Below, piece by piece: positions 6,794-17,316 of a DNA stretch of 64,000 bases; the stretch's first letter is position 1, and every line of letters begins with the position of its first letter. A program made the position numbers and the translations under genes. Location: contig NZ_CP150917.1 in NCBI RefSeq assembly GCF_039908645.1, forward strand, positions 5,343,501-5,407,500. The letters are read 5' to 3'. Origin of the DNA: Pseudomonas helvetica. Its GTDB lineage: Bacteria; Pseudomonadota; Gammaproteobacteria; Pseudomonadales; Pseudomonadaceae. Under the pieces are notes generated by a model. That model was not told the DNA's origin. It searched no databases and was given only the letters and a program-made list of their open reading frames with translations.

Positions 6794-9124
6794 ATGTCAC
6801 GCCAACTACCACAATCACCGGTCAGCTCACCGCGTCTACTCGCCTCTGCAATTGGCGTGGCGATCACTGCCAGCTCTGCAGCGCACATGGCTTACGCGGC
6901 AGAAAAGACCGACGATAAAGCGCCGCGCAATGCGATTGCCCTGGATGCCACCAGTGTCACCGGTGAAGCCCAGGACTCCACCTCCTACCAGGTCGAAAAA
7001 GCCTCTTCGCCCAAGTACACCGCGCCGCTGATTGATACCCCGCGTTCGGTAACCGTGATTCCACAGCAGGTCCTCAAGGACACTGGCGCCCTCAATATGC
7101 AGGATGCGCTGCGCACCGTCCCGGGCATCACGTTCGGTGCTGGTGAAGGCGGCAACCCGCAGGGTGACCGTCCATTTATTCGTGGTTTCGACGCTCAGGG
7201 CGACACCTACCTCGACGGCGTACGTGACACCGGCTCCCAGAGCCGTGAAATCTTCGCCGTTGAGTCGATTGAAGTCAGCAAAGGCCCGAACTCCGCAATT
7301 GGCGGTCGTGGCGCAGCCGGTGGCAGCATCAACCTGGTGAGCAAAAAGGCGCACCTGGGCGACTCGTTCAATGGCGGTTTCACCTGGGGTTCGGACCAGA
7401 CCCAGCGCTACACCCTGGACAGCAACTACCAGTTCAGCGATACCGCCGCTGGTCGCCTGAACCTGTTGAGCCACGAAAGCAACGTCGCTGGTCGTGACAA
7501 GGTCGACTACGACCGTTGGGGCATCGCGCCGTCGCTGGCCTTCGGCCTGGGCACCGACACCCGCGTCAACCTCGACTACTACCATCTGCAAAGCAACGAC
7601 CTGCCGGACTCAGGTATTCCGTACACCGTACCGGCTTCGGGCAAGACCGCCGATCGCACCAAGAGCAGCCCGGACAAACCTTACGCGGGCGGTGACAGCA
7701 GCAACTTCTATGGCTTGACCGACCGCGACTTCCGCAAGACCCGTACTGACACTGCGACCTTCGCCATCGAGCACGACCTGAGCGATGCGCTGACCATCAA
7801 GAACACCCTGCGCCACGGCACCAGCATGCAGGATTACATCCTGACCCAGCCGGACGACAGCAAGGGCAACGTGAACAACGGCAGCGTTTGGCGTCGTGCC
7901 AACACCCGTGTCAGCAACGTAGCGACCACCACCAACCAGACCGATCTGTTTGGCAACTTCTACATCGCCGGCTTCAAGAACAGCTTCTCCACCGGTGTCG
8001 AGTTCACCCGTGAAGAAGGCGAAAAATCCTCGTACAACGTGAACACCGATACCACTCCAGGCTCGGGTCCAGCGGACAAACCAAGCAGCAACTGCACGCC
8101 ATCGATGATCGGCGCGTCCAGCGGCTACAACTGCACCTCGCTGGCCAACCCGAACCCGAACGATCCGTGGAACGGTGCGATTTCGCGCAACTACGCGGGC
8201 ACCGACACCACCGCCAACACACGTGCCCTGTACGTCTTCGACACGCTGGAACTGTCGCCGCAATGGCTGGTGAACATGGGCCTGCGCTACGACCACTTCG
8301 ACACTAAGTACAAGACCTTCACCGCGGCGGGTGCCACCACGGCCAAAGGCGCTGACACCAGCGAGTTCGTCACCGGTCAGTTGGGTGTCGTTTACAAACC
8401 GGCTGAAAACGGCAGCATCTACGCCTCTTACGCGACCTCCGCCACACCACCGGGTAATACCCTGGGCGAAGGCATGGATGGCAACCCGCTGTCGGGCACC
8501 AAGGATCGCAACGGCAATCTGCTGAGCAGCGACATGGAGCCGGAAACCACCAAGAACTACGAAGTCGGCACCAAGTGGGACCTGCTCAATGATCGTCTGT
8601 CGTTGACCGCCGCCCTGTTCCGTACCGAGAAAGAGAACGCTCGTGTTCAGGTTGATACCACTTCCTACGCAAACGCCGGCAAAACCCGCGTTCAAGGGAT
8701 CGAGCTGTCGGCCAACGGCAAGATTACCGACAAATGGCAAGTCTTCGCTGGTTACGCCTACATGGACAGCGAGCAAGTCGATGGCGGCCCGCTGAACCAC
8801 GCCACCGATGGCAATCAATTGCCTAACACCCCGAAAAACAGCGCCAGCCTGTGGTCGACCTACAACGTCACGCCGAAGCTGACCTTGGGCGGCGGCGCGT
8901 TCTACGTCGATGACGTATTCGGCAGCGTGGCCAACACCACCATGGTCAACTCCTACGTTCGTTATGACGCGATGGCCAGCTACAAATTGACCAAAAACGT
9001 CGACCTGCAACTGAACCTGCAGAACCTGACCGACGTGACCTACTACGACAAAGCCTTCGCCACCCACTTCGCCAATCAGGCGCCGGGCCGTACGGCATTG
9101 CTGAGCACCAACTTCCACTTCTGA
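6794..9124 (+). CDS. piuA: TonB-dependent catecholate siderophore receptor PiuA
   Basis: Outer-membrane receptor (776 aa) of the Fiu/PiuA group for ferric catechol siderophores. A signal peptide ends near residue 36 (HMAYA-AEK). A TonB-box/plug follows (STSYQVEKA, IDTPRSVTVIPQQVL, DALRTVPGITFGAGEGG, RPFIRGFD at about 60-140), then the beta-barrel ending in F (FHF), typical of outer-membrane insertion. The ATG at 6794 was chosen because GGAGGGG precedes it and the signal peptide begins there; a start at 6731 would add 21 residues that spoil the signal. A Fur-box candidate lies upstream and a strong terminator downstream. PiuA-type receptors also admit siderophore-conjugated beta-lactams (established for P. 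aeruginosa). Confidence 0.93.
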   Translation: MSRQLPQSPVSSPRLLASAIGVAITASSAAHMAYAAEKTDDKAPRNAIALDATSVTGEAQDSTSYQVEKASSPKYTAPLIDTPRSVTVIPQQVLKDTGALNMQDALRTVPGITFGAGEGGNPQGDRPFIRGFDAQGDTYLDGVRDTGSQSREIFAVESIEVSKGPNSAIGGRGAAGGSINLVSKKAHLGDSFNGGFTWGSDQTQRYTLDSNYQFSDTAAGRLNLLSHESNVAGRDKVDYDRWGIAPSLAFGLGTDTRVNLDYYHLQSNDLPDSGIPYTVPASGKTADRTKSSPDKPYAGGDSSNFYGLTDRDFRKTRTDTATFAIEHDLSDALTIKNTLRHGTSMQDYILTQPDDSKGNVNNGSVWRRANTRVSNVATTTNQTDLFGNFYIAGFKNSFSTGVEFTREEGEKSSYNVNTDTTPGSGPADKPSSNCTPSMIGASSGYNCTSLANPNPNDPWNGAISRNYAGTDTTANTRALYVFDTLELSPQWLVNMGLRYDHFDTKYKTFTAAGATTAKGADTSEFVTGQLGVVYKPAENGSIYASYATSATPPGNTLGEGMDGNPLSGTKDRNGNLLSSDMEPETTKNYEVGTKWDLLNDRLSLTAALFRTEKENARVQVDTTSYANAGKTRVQGIELSANGKITDKWQVFAGYAYMDSEQVDGGPLNHATDGNQLPNTPKNSASLWSTYNVTPKLTLGGGAFYVDDVFGSVANTTMVNSYVRYDAMASYKLTKNVDLQLNLQNLTDVTYYDKAFATHFANQAPGRTALLSTNFHF

Positions 9125-9141
9125 TAAAGAACGATGTCGCC

Positions 9142-9173
9142 AAGCCCCGCCCATCACGATGAGCGGGGCTTTT
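9142..9173 (+). terminator. Terminator after piuA
   Basis: AAGCCCCGC (9142-9150) pairs with GCGGGGCTT (9163-9171) and runs into TTT. It separates piuA from the reductase gene. Confidence 0.85.
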
Positions 9174-9270
9174 GCATGTAAAAAAGAATGTTTCTCGACA
9201 ACTCACGGCATAATGCGCGCCGTGACGTTTCTTATTGAACAAACAGTTTTAGACGAACAAGGCGGTCGAC

Positions 9271-11802
9271 GTGTTGAAGAAAACCCTGTTCCAGCTGCAC
9301 TGGTTCTTCGGCATCAGCGCGGGTCTGGTACTGGCCTTGATGGGCATTACCGGTGCAGCGGTGTCGTTTCAGGATGAGATCCTGCGGGCACTCAACCCAC
9401 AGGTCCTGCAGGTCGAGAAGCAGGTGGCCGGCGTTCTGCCGCCGGCAGATCTGGTGGCCAAGGTCGAGGCTGCCGAAGGCAAGAAAGTCGCGATGCTCTG
9501 GGTCGAAACCGAGAGCGGCTTTGCGGCGCGCGTGTTCTTCACCCCGCCGCCGGGCGAGCGCCGTGGCCAGATGCGCTACGTCGACCCGTACACCGGCGAC
9601 TACATGGGTGATGCCGTCGGCCAGGATTTTTTTGGCCTGATGCTGCAACTGCACCGTTTCCTGGCGATGGGCGACACCGGCCGGCAAATCACCGGTGCCT
9701 GCACACTGATTCTGATTTTCTTCTGCCTGTCCGGGCTCTACTTGCGCTGGCCGCGTCAGGTGGCGAGCTGGCGTGCCTGGCTGACCCTCGACTGGGCGAA
9801 AAAAGGTCGCAGCTTCAACTGGGACCTGCACTCGGTCGCAGGCACCTGGTGCTTGCTGGTGTATTTGTTGGCCGCGCTGACCGGGCTGTCCTGGTCCTAT
9901 GAGTGGTACAACAAGGGCCTGAGCAAACTGCTGTCCGATGCACCGCAAAACGAACGCATCAGACCAGGTCGTGGTACCCCGCCACCGGCCGGCCCCCTGC
10001 CGACCGCCGATTACAACGCGATCTGGAGCAGCATCTACAGCGCCGCGGGGCCGGGCCTGAGCGCGTATAACGTGCGCATGCCACCGGTGGCCGGACAACC
10101 GGCGACTGTGTTCTATCTGTTGAAAAACTCACCCCATGACCGGGCGCTGAACCAGATCACTCTCGACCCGGCCACCGGTGTTATCAGCCGTCATGATCGC
10201 TACGGCGACAAGAGCTTCAAGGCGCAACTGTTGACCAGCATTTACGCGCTGCACGTCGGCAGTTACTTTGGTCTCGTCGGGCGAATCGTGCTGACACTGG
10301 CCTCGCTGACCATGCCGCTGTTCTTCATCACCGGCTGGTTGCTGTACCTGGACCGTCGACGCAAGCAACGCCAGATCAAAAACGCCCGCAAAGAGCTGAT
10401 GCACACCACCAGCGATGTACCGGCATGGCTGATCGGCTTCGCCAGCCAGAGCGGTTTTGCCGAACAGTTGGCCTGGCAGACCGCCAGCCAATTGCAGGCT
10501 GCCGGGTTGCCGGTAAAGGTCCAACCGCTGGCGGCTGTCAGCGAGCAGGACCTGCGCGAGTCGAGCAATGCGCTGTTCGTGGTCAGTACCTTTGGCGACG
10601 GCGAAGCACCGGACAGCGCTCGTGGTTTCGAGCGCAAGGTGCTGGGTCGGGCGCTGAGCCTTTCGAGCCTGAACTACGCCGTGCTTGGCCTCGGTGATCG
10701 GCAGTATCAACACTTCTGCGGCTTTGCCAAACGCTTGCACAGCTGGCTTTCGGAACACGGTGGCACCACGTTGTTTGCCCCGGTGGAAGTCGACAGCGGC
10801 GACCCGTACGCCCTGCGCCATTGGCAGCAGCAACTCGGTCAACTGACCGGGCAGCCACCGGTCGATACCTGGAAAGCCCCGAGCTACAACAACTGGACCT
10901 TGAGCAAGCGCGAACTGCTCAACCCCGACAGCAGCGGCGCCGACGTTTACCTGCTGGGCCTGACGGCGCCCGACACCAGCAGTTGGCTGGCCGGCGACCT
11001 GGTTGAAGTGCTACCGCGCAACTGCCGGGGCGCGATTGAACAGTTCCTTGAAGGGCTGGGCATCGCCGGCAACAGTCGGGTGCAAATCAATGGCGTGCAG
11101 GAAACCCTGGAACACGCCTTGGCCAGCCGTCAATTACCCGAAAATCGCGTGCACCTGGTCGGCTTACACGCTCAGGCGCTGGTCGACGCGCTGGTGCCAT
11201 TGGCCATGCGCGAATACTCGATCGCCTCGATTGCCGCCGACGGCGTGCTCGAACTGCTGGTGCGTCAGGAATGTCATGCAGATGGACGTCTGGGCATCGG
11301 CTCCGGCTGGCTGACCGAATACGCGCCATTGGGTTCTGCCATCAGCCTGCGGGTACGGCGCAACAGCGGTTTTCATCTACCGGCAACGCCCGTACCGATG
11401 ATTTTGCTGGGCAACGGCACCGGACTGGCTGGCCTGCGCAGCTTGCTCAAGGCACGAATTGCCGATGGCCAGACACGCAACTGGCTGCTGTTTGGCGAAC
11501 GCAACCGCGAGCATGACTTCCTCTGTCGCGATGAGCTCGAGGGATGGTTGATCGAAGGCGATCTGGAGCGGCTGGACCTGGCGTTTTCGCGGGATCAGGC
11601 CGAGAAGATCTACGTTCAGGATCGCCTGCGCCAACGTGCCGTCGAGCTGAAAAAGTGGCTGGCGGACGGTGCATCGATCTACATCTGCGGCAGCCTGCAA
11701 GGGATGGCGACAGGCGTGGATCAAGTACTCAACGAAGTGCTCGGTGTTGATGAAGTCGAGCGGCTGATCGAGCAGGGCCGCTATCGCCGCGACGTCTACT
11801 GA
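9271..11802 (+). CDS. piuB: PepSY membrane / flavodoxin / FAD-NAD(P)H reductase fusion (PiuB-like)
   Basis: An 843-aa inner-membrane redox protein. Residues about 1-370 form the PepSY-associated membrane part: a first helix near 10-35 and further helices around 140, 190-215 and 330-355. A flavodoxin-like domain follows (about 385-515: [40 protein letters not shown]). Then come an FAD-binding part (REYSIAS) and an NAD(P)H domain ([22 protein letters not shown]). The layout is that of sulfite-reductase-like flavoproteins that reduce imported ferric siderophores. Start GTG at 9271. It follows piuA on the same strand after a terminator. The symbol follows the usual naming of the P. aeruginosa neighbour and is less certain than the domains. 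Its stop is 2 bases before a palindromic repeat. Confidence 0.85.
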   Translation: MLKKTLFQLHWFFGISAGLVLALMGITGAAVSFQDEILRALNPQVLQVEKQVAGVLPPADLVAKVEAAEGKKVAMLWVETESGFAARVFFTPPPGERRGQMRYVDPYTGDYMGDAVGQDFFGLMLQLHRFLAMGDTGRQITGACTLILIFFCLSGLYLRWPRQVASWRAWLTLDWAKKGRSFNWDLHSVAGTWCLLVYLLAALTGLSWSYEWYNKGLSKLLSDAPQNERIRPGRGTPPPAGPLPTADYNAIWSSIYSAAGPGLSAYNVRMPPVAGQPATVFYLLKNSPHDRALNQITLDPATGVISRHDRYGDKSFKAQLLTSIYALHVGSYFGLVGRIVLTLASLTMPLFFITGWLLYLDRRRKQRQIKNARKELMHTTSDVPAWLIGFASQSGFAEQLAWQTASQLQAAGLPVKVQPLAAVSEQDLRESSNALFVVSTFGDGEAPDSARGFERKVLGRALSLSSLNYAVLGLGDRQYQHFCGFAKRLHSWLSEHGGTTLFAPVEVDSGDPYALRHWQQQLGQLTGQPPVDTWKAPSYNNWTLSKRELLNPDSSGADVYLLGLTAPDTSSWLAGDLVEVLPRNCRGAIEQFLEGLGIAGNSRVQINGVQETLEHALASRQLPENRVHLVGLHAQALVDALVPLAMREYSIASIAADGVLELLVRQECHADGRLGIGSGWLTEYAPLGSAISLRVRRNSGFHLPATPVPMILLGNGTGLAGLRSLLKARIADGQTRNWLLFGERNREHDFLCRDELEGWLIEGDLERLDLAFSRDQAEKIYVQDRLRQRAVELKKWLADGASIYICGSLQGMATGVDQVLNEVLGVDEVERLIEQGRYRRDVY

Positions 11803-12806
11803 AGCCCCCTCACCCTAACCCTCTCCCCAGGGGGCGAGGGGACTGACCGAGATGTCTTGCGCTGTCCATCGACCTGAAATGCCGAGTCGAACTCAGGTTT
11901 GAAAACGAAGAAGATTAGCTCCCTGTAGTGGTCAACTAATTCCGGACACCTCGATAGGTGGTTTAGACGCCATTGCCGTTCGTAAACGGTCGGTGGCAGA
12001 TATCCCAGTTTCGAGTGCAGCCGCTCGTTGTTGTAAAACCCAACGATGTATTCAGTGATGTCACGTATCGCTTCGGCGTGATTGGCGTAATCGCGCCGCC
12101 ATACCCGCTCCATTTTCAAACTCAGGAAGAAGCGCTCCATCACTGAGTTGTCCCAGCAGTTACCTTTACGGCTCATGCTTTGCTGCATGTTATTTCTTGT
12201 CAGCAGCGCCCTGTAGCTCGCGCTGGCGTACTGGCTACCGCGATCCGAATGAGCGATCAGACCAGGTGGCGGTTGACGCTGAGCAACTGCCAGTTGCATT
12301 GCACTACACACCAGCTCAGCCGGCATGTTCGGGGCCATGGACCAACCCACGATCTTGCGTGAGAACAAGTCCAGTACCACGGCCAGATACAGCCAGCCGC
12401 TACGGGTCCGGATATAGGTAATGTCCGCTACCCAGGCCTTGTTCACCGCTTCGGGTTCGAATTGGCGATTCAACACATTTTCAGCAATCGGCAGATCATG
12501 GTTGCTATCGGTCGTGTGCACAAACTTGCGCTTCCAGGCCGAACGCAGACCGTGGGCACGCATCAAACGACGAATTTTATAAACGCCTATTTCCATGCCC
12601 TTGGCGCGTAACGCTTTACGCAACGGGCGACTGCCATAACAGCCGCCACTCGCGGCAAACGATGCCTTGAGTTGCAGAGCCATGGGACAAACTGATGCTG
12701 GCGCTTCAGCACGCTTGTTGGCTTCGTAGAAGCCGGATCGACTGATACCCAGCAGCCGACAGACATGCGCCACCGAATAAGCCTTCTGTTGCAGCTGCCG
12801 AACCAA
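11796..12806 (-). CDS. IS3-family transposase OrfB (DDE integrase domain)
   Basis: The rve-type catalytic domain is complete: first D in WVADITYI, second D in [10 protein letters not shown] in SVMERFF. The tail [17 protein letters not shown] is typical of the IS3 group. It lies in the -1 frame relative to OrfA and would normally be made as an OrfAB fusion through the A7 run at 12848-12854; the frame is open back to that site. Oddly, no stop occurs inside the element. The frame crosses the terminal inverted repeat at 11924 and uses about 42 codons of the flanking repeat, stopping at 11796 inside the end of the reductase gene. Residues after about LVDHYR are therefore host-encoded. Confidence 0.9.
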   Translation of the reverse strand: MVRQLQQKAYSVAHVCRLLGISRSGFYEANKRAEAPASVCPMALQLKASFAASGGCYGSRPLRKALRAKGMEIGVYKIRRLMRAHGLRSAWKRKFVHTTDSNHDLPIAENVLNRQFEPEAVNKAWVADITYIRTRSGWLYLAVVLDLFSRKIVGWSMAPNMPAELVCSAMQLAVAQRQPPPGLIAHSDRGSQYASASYRALLTRNNMQQSMSRKGNCWDNSVMERFFLSLKMERVWRRDYANHAEAIRDITEYIVGFYNNERLHSKLGYLPPTVYERQWRLNHLSRCPELVDHYRELIFFVFKPEFDSAFQVDGQRKTSRSVPSPPGERVRVRGLQ

Positions 12807-12814
12807 GCGATACG

Positions 12815-13141
<327 letters not shown>

Positions 13142-13288
13142 CTATCGAGGTGTCCGGGGAAATTAGACCACTACACCCTTTCCCCCTCTCCCCCCTGGGG
13201 AGAGGGTTGGGGTGAGGGGTGGTTCTAGAGCCGCAGTACAAAACCCGACTACAGTTAAACCTCCATTCCCTTCACACGGACGTGAAGC

Positions 13289-13654
13289 ATGCCCAACCGC
13301 CCCACCCTCGACCAACGCCAATTCGCCCGCACACTTCGCGTCAACCAGACCGATTGCGAACGCCTGCTCTGGCAAAAACTCCGCAGCCGGCAAATTGCCA
13401 ATCTGAAATTTCGACGCCAATTCCCCTGCCCGCCGTACATTCTGGATTTCTATTGTGCCGAGCTGAAACTGGCTATTGAACTTGATGGCGGTCAGCATTA
13501 TGAAACGGCCGCCATAATCCATGATCGGCGTCGAACGCTCTACCTTCAGCAGCAAGGGATTGAGGTTGCGCGGTTCAGTAATCTGGAGGTCATTGAGCAG
13601 ATGAGTGATGTTCTGGAGCAGGTTCTCAGGGTGGCGGCGGATCGAATGCCGTGA
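13289..13654 (+). CDS. DUF559 endonuclease-like protein
   Basis: A 121-aa protein with the DUF559/Vsr-like PD-(D/E)xK fold. Visible features: early basic region LRVNQTDCERLLWQKLRSRQ, FRRQFPCPPYILDFYC with the first acidic residue, then IELDGGQHY with the E-x-D catalytic pair, and an R-R-x-x-L-x-x-Q-G-I-E-V-x-R-F tail. No partner methyltransferase or recombinase is nearby. The gene lies between two direct copies of a palindrome-ended repeat, and this whole unit sits between the convergent ends of the reductase gene and phoD. The ribosome site is weak (GTGAAGC). Biological role unknown; the family is often found near such repeats, but causation is not shown. Confidence 0.82.
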   Translation: MPNRPTLDQRQFARTLRVNQTDCERLLWQKLRSRQIANLKFRRQFPCPPYILDFYCAELKLAIELDGGQHYETAAIIHDRRRTLYLQQQGIEVARFSNLEVIEQMSDVLEQVLRVAADRMP

Positions 13655-13671
13655 TCCTGATCTGAAATCGT

Positions 13672-13838
13672 CCCCTCACCCTAGCCCTCCCGAAACGTCG
13701 GACCGCCCCAAGGGGCGAGGGGACTGACCGAGGTGTCTTGCGCTGTCCATCGACCTGAAATACCGAGTCGAACTCAGGTTTGAAAACGAAGAAGATTAGC
13801 TCCCTCTCCCCCTCGGGGAGAGGGCTGGGGTGAGGGGG
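13672..13838. repeat. Palindrome-ended repeat, right copy
   Basis: Same orientation and core as the left copy at 11805. The outer arms CCCCTCACCCTAGCCCTC (13673 on) and the 3' arm ending near 13838 are inverse complements. Relative to the left copy it has about 20 extra bases after the 5' arm (about 13690-13710) and a compensatory A-T to G-C change in the arms. It lies 22 bases past the phoD stop. Confidence 0.85.
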
Positions 13839-13860
13839 TGGTTTTTGAAGATCCACACAC

Positions 13861-15402
13861 TCAAACCGGCTGCAACCGCTGCTCAAACACCGCCACGCCA
13901 TCCAGGTCGCGCAGGATGACGCTCATTTCGGCGGTCTGGCCATCGATATTCACCTCGCCGAAAAACTGAAACCCGGCAAACGGTGAGGTGTTCTGCGCCG
14001 GTGGGGCTTTCTCGAACACCACTTCGGGGCCAAAGGTTTTATCCAGCGGATTGGGGCCGAAGCTGCCGGCATTCAAGGGACCTGCGACAAACTCCCAGAA
14101 CGGTTCGAAGTCCTGAAACGCTGCGCGATCCGGGTGGTAATGGTGAGCGGCGCAGTAATGCACATCGGCCGTCAGCCAAACGTAATTGCGCACCTGCTGC
14201 GCCCGCAAGAAACCCAACAACTCAGCGATCTCCAGCTCGCGGCCCTGGGCCGGGCCTGGATCACCGTTGGCCACGGCTTCCCAGCGCGGCACGCCGGGGC
14301 TGACTTCGCCATCAGGCACGCCAAGACCAATCGGCATGTCCGCGGCGATGACTTTCCACTGCGCGCCGGAGTTTTTCAGTTCACGCTTGAGCCACTCCAG
14401 TTGCTCGCGTCCGAGGAAGGCTTTTTCGCCGCCGAGGTTGTCGTCGTTGGCCCCGCGATAGCTGCGCATGTCCAGCACGAACACATCCAGCAGCGGCCCG
14501 TAACCGAGCTTGCGATAGATCCGTCCGCCGTTGTCGGCGGCCTGTAAGCGCATCGGCGCGTATTCGAGCCAGGCTTGCCGCGCACGGCCGACCAGGCTGT
14601 GGATATCCTTGCTTTGGTAGCGCTCGTCGAGCTGTTTGCCCGGCGACCAATTGTTCACCACTTCGTGGTCGTCCCACTGCCAGATCTGCGGCACCTCGGC
14701 ATTGAAACGGCGGATGTTTTCGTCCATCAGGTTGTAGCGGTAGTTGCCGCGATATTCGTCGAGGGTTTCCGCGACTTTGCTCTTGGCTTCGCTGGTGATG
14801 TTGCGCCACACCCGACCGTTTTCGGTGGTCAGTTGCGCCGGTACCGGGCCGTCGGCATAGATGGTGTCGCCGCTGTGGATAAAGAAGTCCGGCAGGCGCA
14901 AACGCATGGCTTCGTAGATGCGCATGCCGCCGATATCCGGGTTGATCCCGAAGCCCTGGCCGACGGTGTCGCCGCTCCAGACAAAACGGATGTCGCGACG
15001 GGTCTGCGGCACGCTGCGCAGGTGACCGAACCACGGTTCGCTGGCCACGCCGCTTTGGGCGTCTTCGAAGTACACGCGATAGAAGATCGCCTGATCGGCG
15101 GGCAGCCCGGTCAGCTCGACCCGGGCCGTGAAGTCGGTGCGGGCATCAGCCAACGGTGAGACGAAACGCCGAGGATTGCTGAACAGGCTGCGAGTGTCCC
15201 ATTCCACGACCATCCGCGCCGGGCGGTCGCTGCGGCTCCAGATCATCGCCCGGTCGCCCAGCAGATCACCGGATTGCACGCCATCGGTGAGCTGTGGGCG
15301 ATCCTTGACCGAGGCGATCACCGCCGGAGCCAGGCCAGGTAACAACAAACCGGCACCGACAGCCTGCATCACTCGACGGCGTCCCAAGTCGAATTCGCTC
15401 AT
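13861..15402 (-). CDS. phoD: PhoD-like alkaline phosphatase/phosphodiesterase (Tat exported)
   Basis: A 513-aa secreted metallo-phosphatase of the PhoD family, acting in the periplasm or outside on phosphodiesters and phosphomonoesters. The N-terminus carries a twin-arginine signal (LGRRRVMQAVGAGLLLPGLA, residues about 6-25). Metal-binding blocks are visible: WSGDTVGQG, HSGDTIYADGP, WQWDDHEVVNNW and WLTADVHYCAAHHY. The family normally binds Fe and Ca. Length is normal. It is convergent with the nuclease/repeat island. A Pho box was not found by eye in the short upstream region, which is mostly REP palindrome. Confidence 0.9.
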   Translation of the reverse strand: MSEFDLGRRRVMQAVGAGLLLPGLAPAVIASVKDRPQLTDGVQSGDLLGDRAMIWSRSDRPARMVVEWDTRSLFSNPRRFVSPLADARTDFTARVELTGLPADQAIFYRVYFEDAQSGVASEPWFGHLRSVPQTRRDIRFVWSGDTVGQGFGINPDIGGMRIYEAMRLRLPDFFIHSGDTIYADGPVPAQLTTENGRVWRNITSEAKSKVAETLDEYRGNYRYNLMDENIRRFNAEVPQIWQWDDHEVVNNWSPGKQLDERYQSKDIHSLVGRARQAWLEYAPMRLQAADNGGRIYRKLGYGPLLDVFVLDMRSYRGANDDNLGGEKAFLGREQLEWLKRELKNSGAQWKVIAADMPIGLGVPDGEVSPGVPRWEAVANGDPGPAQGRELEIAELLGFLRAQQVRNYVWLTADVHYCAAHHYHPDRAAFQDFEPFWEFVAGPLNAGSFGPNPLDKTFGPEVVFEKAPPAQNTSPFAGFQFFGEVNIDGQTAEMSVILRDLDGVAVFEQRLQPV

Positions 15403-15471
15403 GGAGTTCTCCCTAAAAGGAAAACTTAAACATGGCTGTGTGAACGCGCGGTGACATTCACCCTCTGACCT

Positions 15472-15559
15472 GTAGGAGCAAGGCTTGCCCGCGATGAACG
15501 ATAACGCGGTACATCAACCAGACCGCGTTGGCTTCATCGCGGGCAAGCCTTGCTCCTAC
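15472..15559. repeat. Large REP cruciform between fruA and phoD
   Basis: Arms of 27 bases (15472-15498 and 15533-15559; GTAGGAGCAAGGCTTGCCCG...) are perfect inverse complements, and the middle adds AACGCGGT/ACCGCGTT. It lies seven bases after the fruA end on the minus strand and probably ends the fru transcript. Confidence 0.9.
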
Positions 15560-15565
15560 GGAACC

Positions 15566-17305
15566 TCAGGCGTTGGCCGGTTCCAATGCCAACTCGGCGA
15601 CTTCCGGGCGTTTGACCGCGGCGTAAACCACCGCCGTCAACAGGCTCCCGGCAACAATCGCCAGCAGGTACAGCAGCGCATGGTTGATCGCATTCGGGAT
15701 CAGCATCACGAACAGTCCGCCGTGAGGCGCCATCAGCTTGCAGCCAAAATACATCGACAGTGCACCGGCCAGTGCACCACCGGCGATGCTCGCCGGGATC
15801 ACCCGCAACGGATCCTTGGCGGCGAACGGAATTGCCCCTTCGGAGATAAAGCACAGCCCCAGCACCAAGGCGGCTTTACCGGCTTCGCGCTCGGTCTGGG
15901 CAAACTTGCGCCGGGCGATGAACGTGGCGATGCCCAGGCCAATCGGCGGCACCATGCCAGCGGCCATGGTCGCGGCCATCGGCGCATAACTTTGCGACGC
16001 CAGCAGCCCCACCGAGAACGCATAAGCGGCCTTGTTGATCGGCCCGCCGAGGTCGACGCACATCATGCCGCCGAGCAATACCCCCAGCAGAATCGCATTG
16101 GTGGTGCCCATGCTGTCGAGGAAATGCGTCAGGCTTTCCAGCAGTCCGGCGACCGGTTTACCGACCACATAGATCATCACCAGGCCGGTGAACAGACTCG
16201 CCAGCAACGGGATGATCAGAATCGGTTTCAGCGCTTCCAGACTTTGCGGCAGACGCGCATAACGGTTGATCGCCTGCGCCGCGTAGCCGGCAATGAATCC
16301 GGCAATGATCCCGCCGATAAAACCGGCGCCCAGGGTACTCGCCAACAGGCCACCAATCATCCCTGGCGCCAGGCCAGGACGGTCAGCAATCGAATAGGCG
16401 ATGTAACCCGCCAGCAACGGCACCATCAACTTGAACGCGGTATCGCCACCGATCTGCATCAGTGCCGCCGCCAGCGTGCCCGGCTCCTTGAACGCGGTGA
16501 TGCCGAAGACAAACGACAGCGCGATCATCAAGCCCCCGGCCACCACCATCGGCAACATGAACGAGACGCCCGTCAGCAGGTGTTTGTAGACCCCGGTTTT
16601 CTCTTTCTTGGCCGGGCCTTGGACGCCGCTCGATGCGGTTTCTTGCTTGCCTTCGGCCAGTGCTTTGTTGAGTGTGGCCTCGGCCTGCTTCAGGGCGATG
16701 CCAGTGCCGCAGCGGTATATTTTCTTGCCGGCGAAACGCTCGGTGGCGACTTCGATGTCTGCCGCCAACAGCACCACATCGGCATCAGCAATGGCTTGCG
16801 CGCTCAACGGATTACGGGCGCCGACCGAACCCTGGGTTTCCACCTGCAAGTCATAACCCAGACGCTTGGCCGCTTGCTGCAAGGCTTCGGCCGCCATGAA
16901 GGTATGGGCGACACCGGTCGGGCACGCAGTGACCGCCACCAGACGCGGCGCGGTTTTGCTGACAGTTGCGGGTTCAACGACAGCTTGCGGGGCGACATAG
17001 ATTTGGGCTTCTTCAGCACCACGGCGCAGCACTGCATCGACGTCTTGCAGGGCTTGGGACGGCGTGCTCTGGAACACCCGCTTGCCGACAAACCGCGACA
17101 TATCCACAGTCCCGGTGCTGACCAGCAACACCCACTCGGCGTCTTCCAGGGTCGCGGCGGACAGTTGGCGCTCCGGGTGTGCGGCGTCATGCACTTCAAC
17201 ACTGGTGCTCCAGCCCTGACGCTGCGCGGCGGCATCGAGCAAACGCGCGCACAGCACACTGGTAACCATGCCATTCGGGCAGGCAGTAACAATGGCTAAC
17301 TTCAT
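15566..17305 (-). CDS. fruA: Fructose PTS enzyme IIBC
   Basis: A 579-aa membrane permease that phosphorylates fructose to fructose-1-phosphate during entry. Two IIB domains come first: TACP with C9 in the degenerate first copy, and TACPTGVAHTF with C128 in the second, which is the usual phospho-cysteine domain. An Ala/Glu linker follows, then the IIC channel from about residue 230 with eight or more hydrophobic helices. The ATG at 17305 fits the usual MKLAIVTACP start; an in-frame TTG two codons earlier is possible. It is last in the fruB-fruK-fruA operon, 11 bases after fruK. Confidence 0.94.
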   Translation of the reverse strand: MKLAIVTACPNGMVTSVLCARLLDAAAQRQGWSTSVEVHDAAHPERQLSAATLEDAEWVLLVSTGTVDMSRFVGKRVFQSTPSQALQDVDAVLRRGAEEAQIYVAPQAVVEPATVSKTAPRLVAVTACPTGVAHTFMAAEALQQAAKRLGYDLQVETQGSVGARNPLSAQAIADADVVLLAADIEVATERFAGKKIYRCGTGIALKQAEATLNKALAEGKQETASSGVQGPAKKEKTGVYKHLLTGVSFMLPMVVAGGLMIALSFVFGITAFKEPGTLAAALMQIGGDTAFKLMVPLLAGYIAYSIADRPGLAPGMIGGLLASTLGAGFIGGIIAGFIAGYAAQAINRYARLPQSLEALKPILIIPLLASLFTGLVMIYVVGKPVAGLLESLTHFLDSMGTTNAILLGVLLGGMMCVDLGGPINKAAYAFSVGLLASQSYAPMAATMAAGMVPPIGLGIATFIARRKFAQTEREAGKAALVLGLCFISEGAIPFAAKDPLRVIPASIAGGALAGALSMYFGCKLMAPHGGLFVMLIPNAINHALLYLLAIVAGSLLTAVVYAAVKRPEVAELALEPANA

Positions 17306-17316
17306 GACCAACCCTC

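Noticed and set aside
15485..17299. 604-codon frame antisense to fruA
   Set aside because: Gln/His/Arg-rich shadow translation, begins in a REP palindrome.
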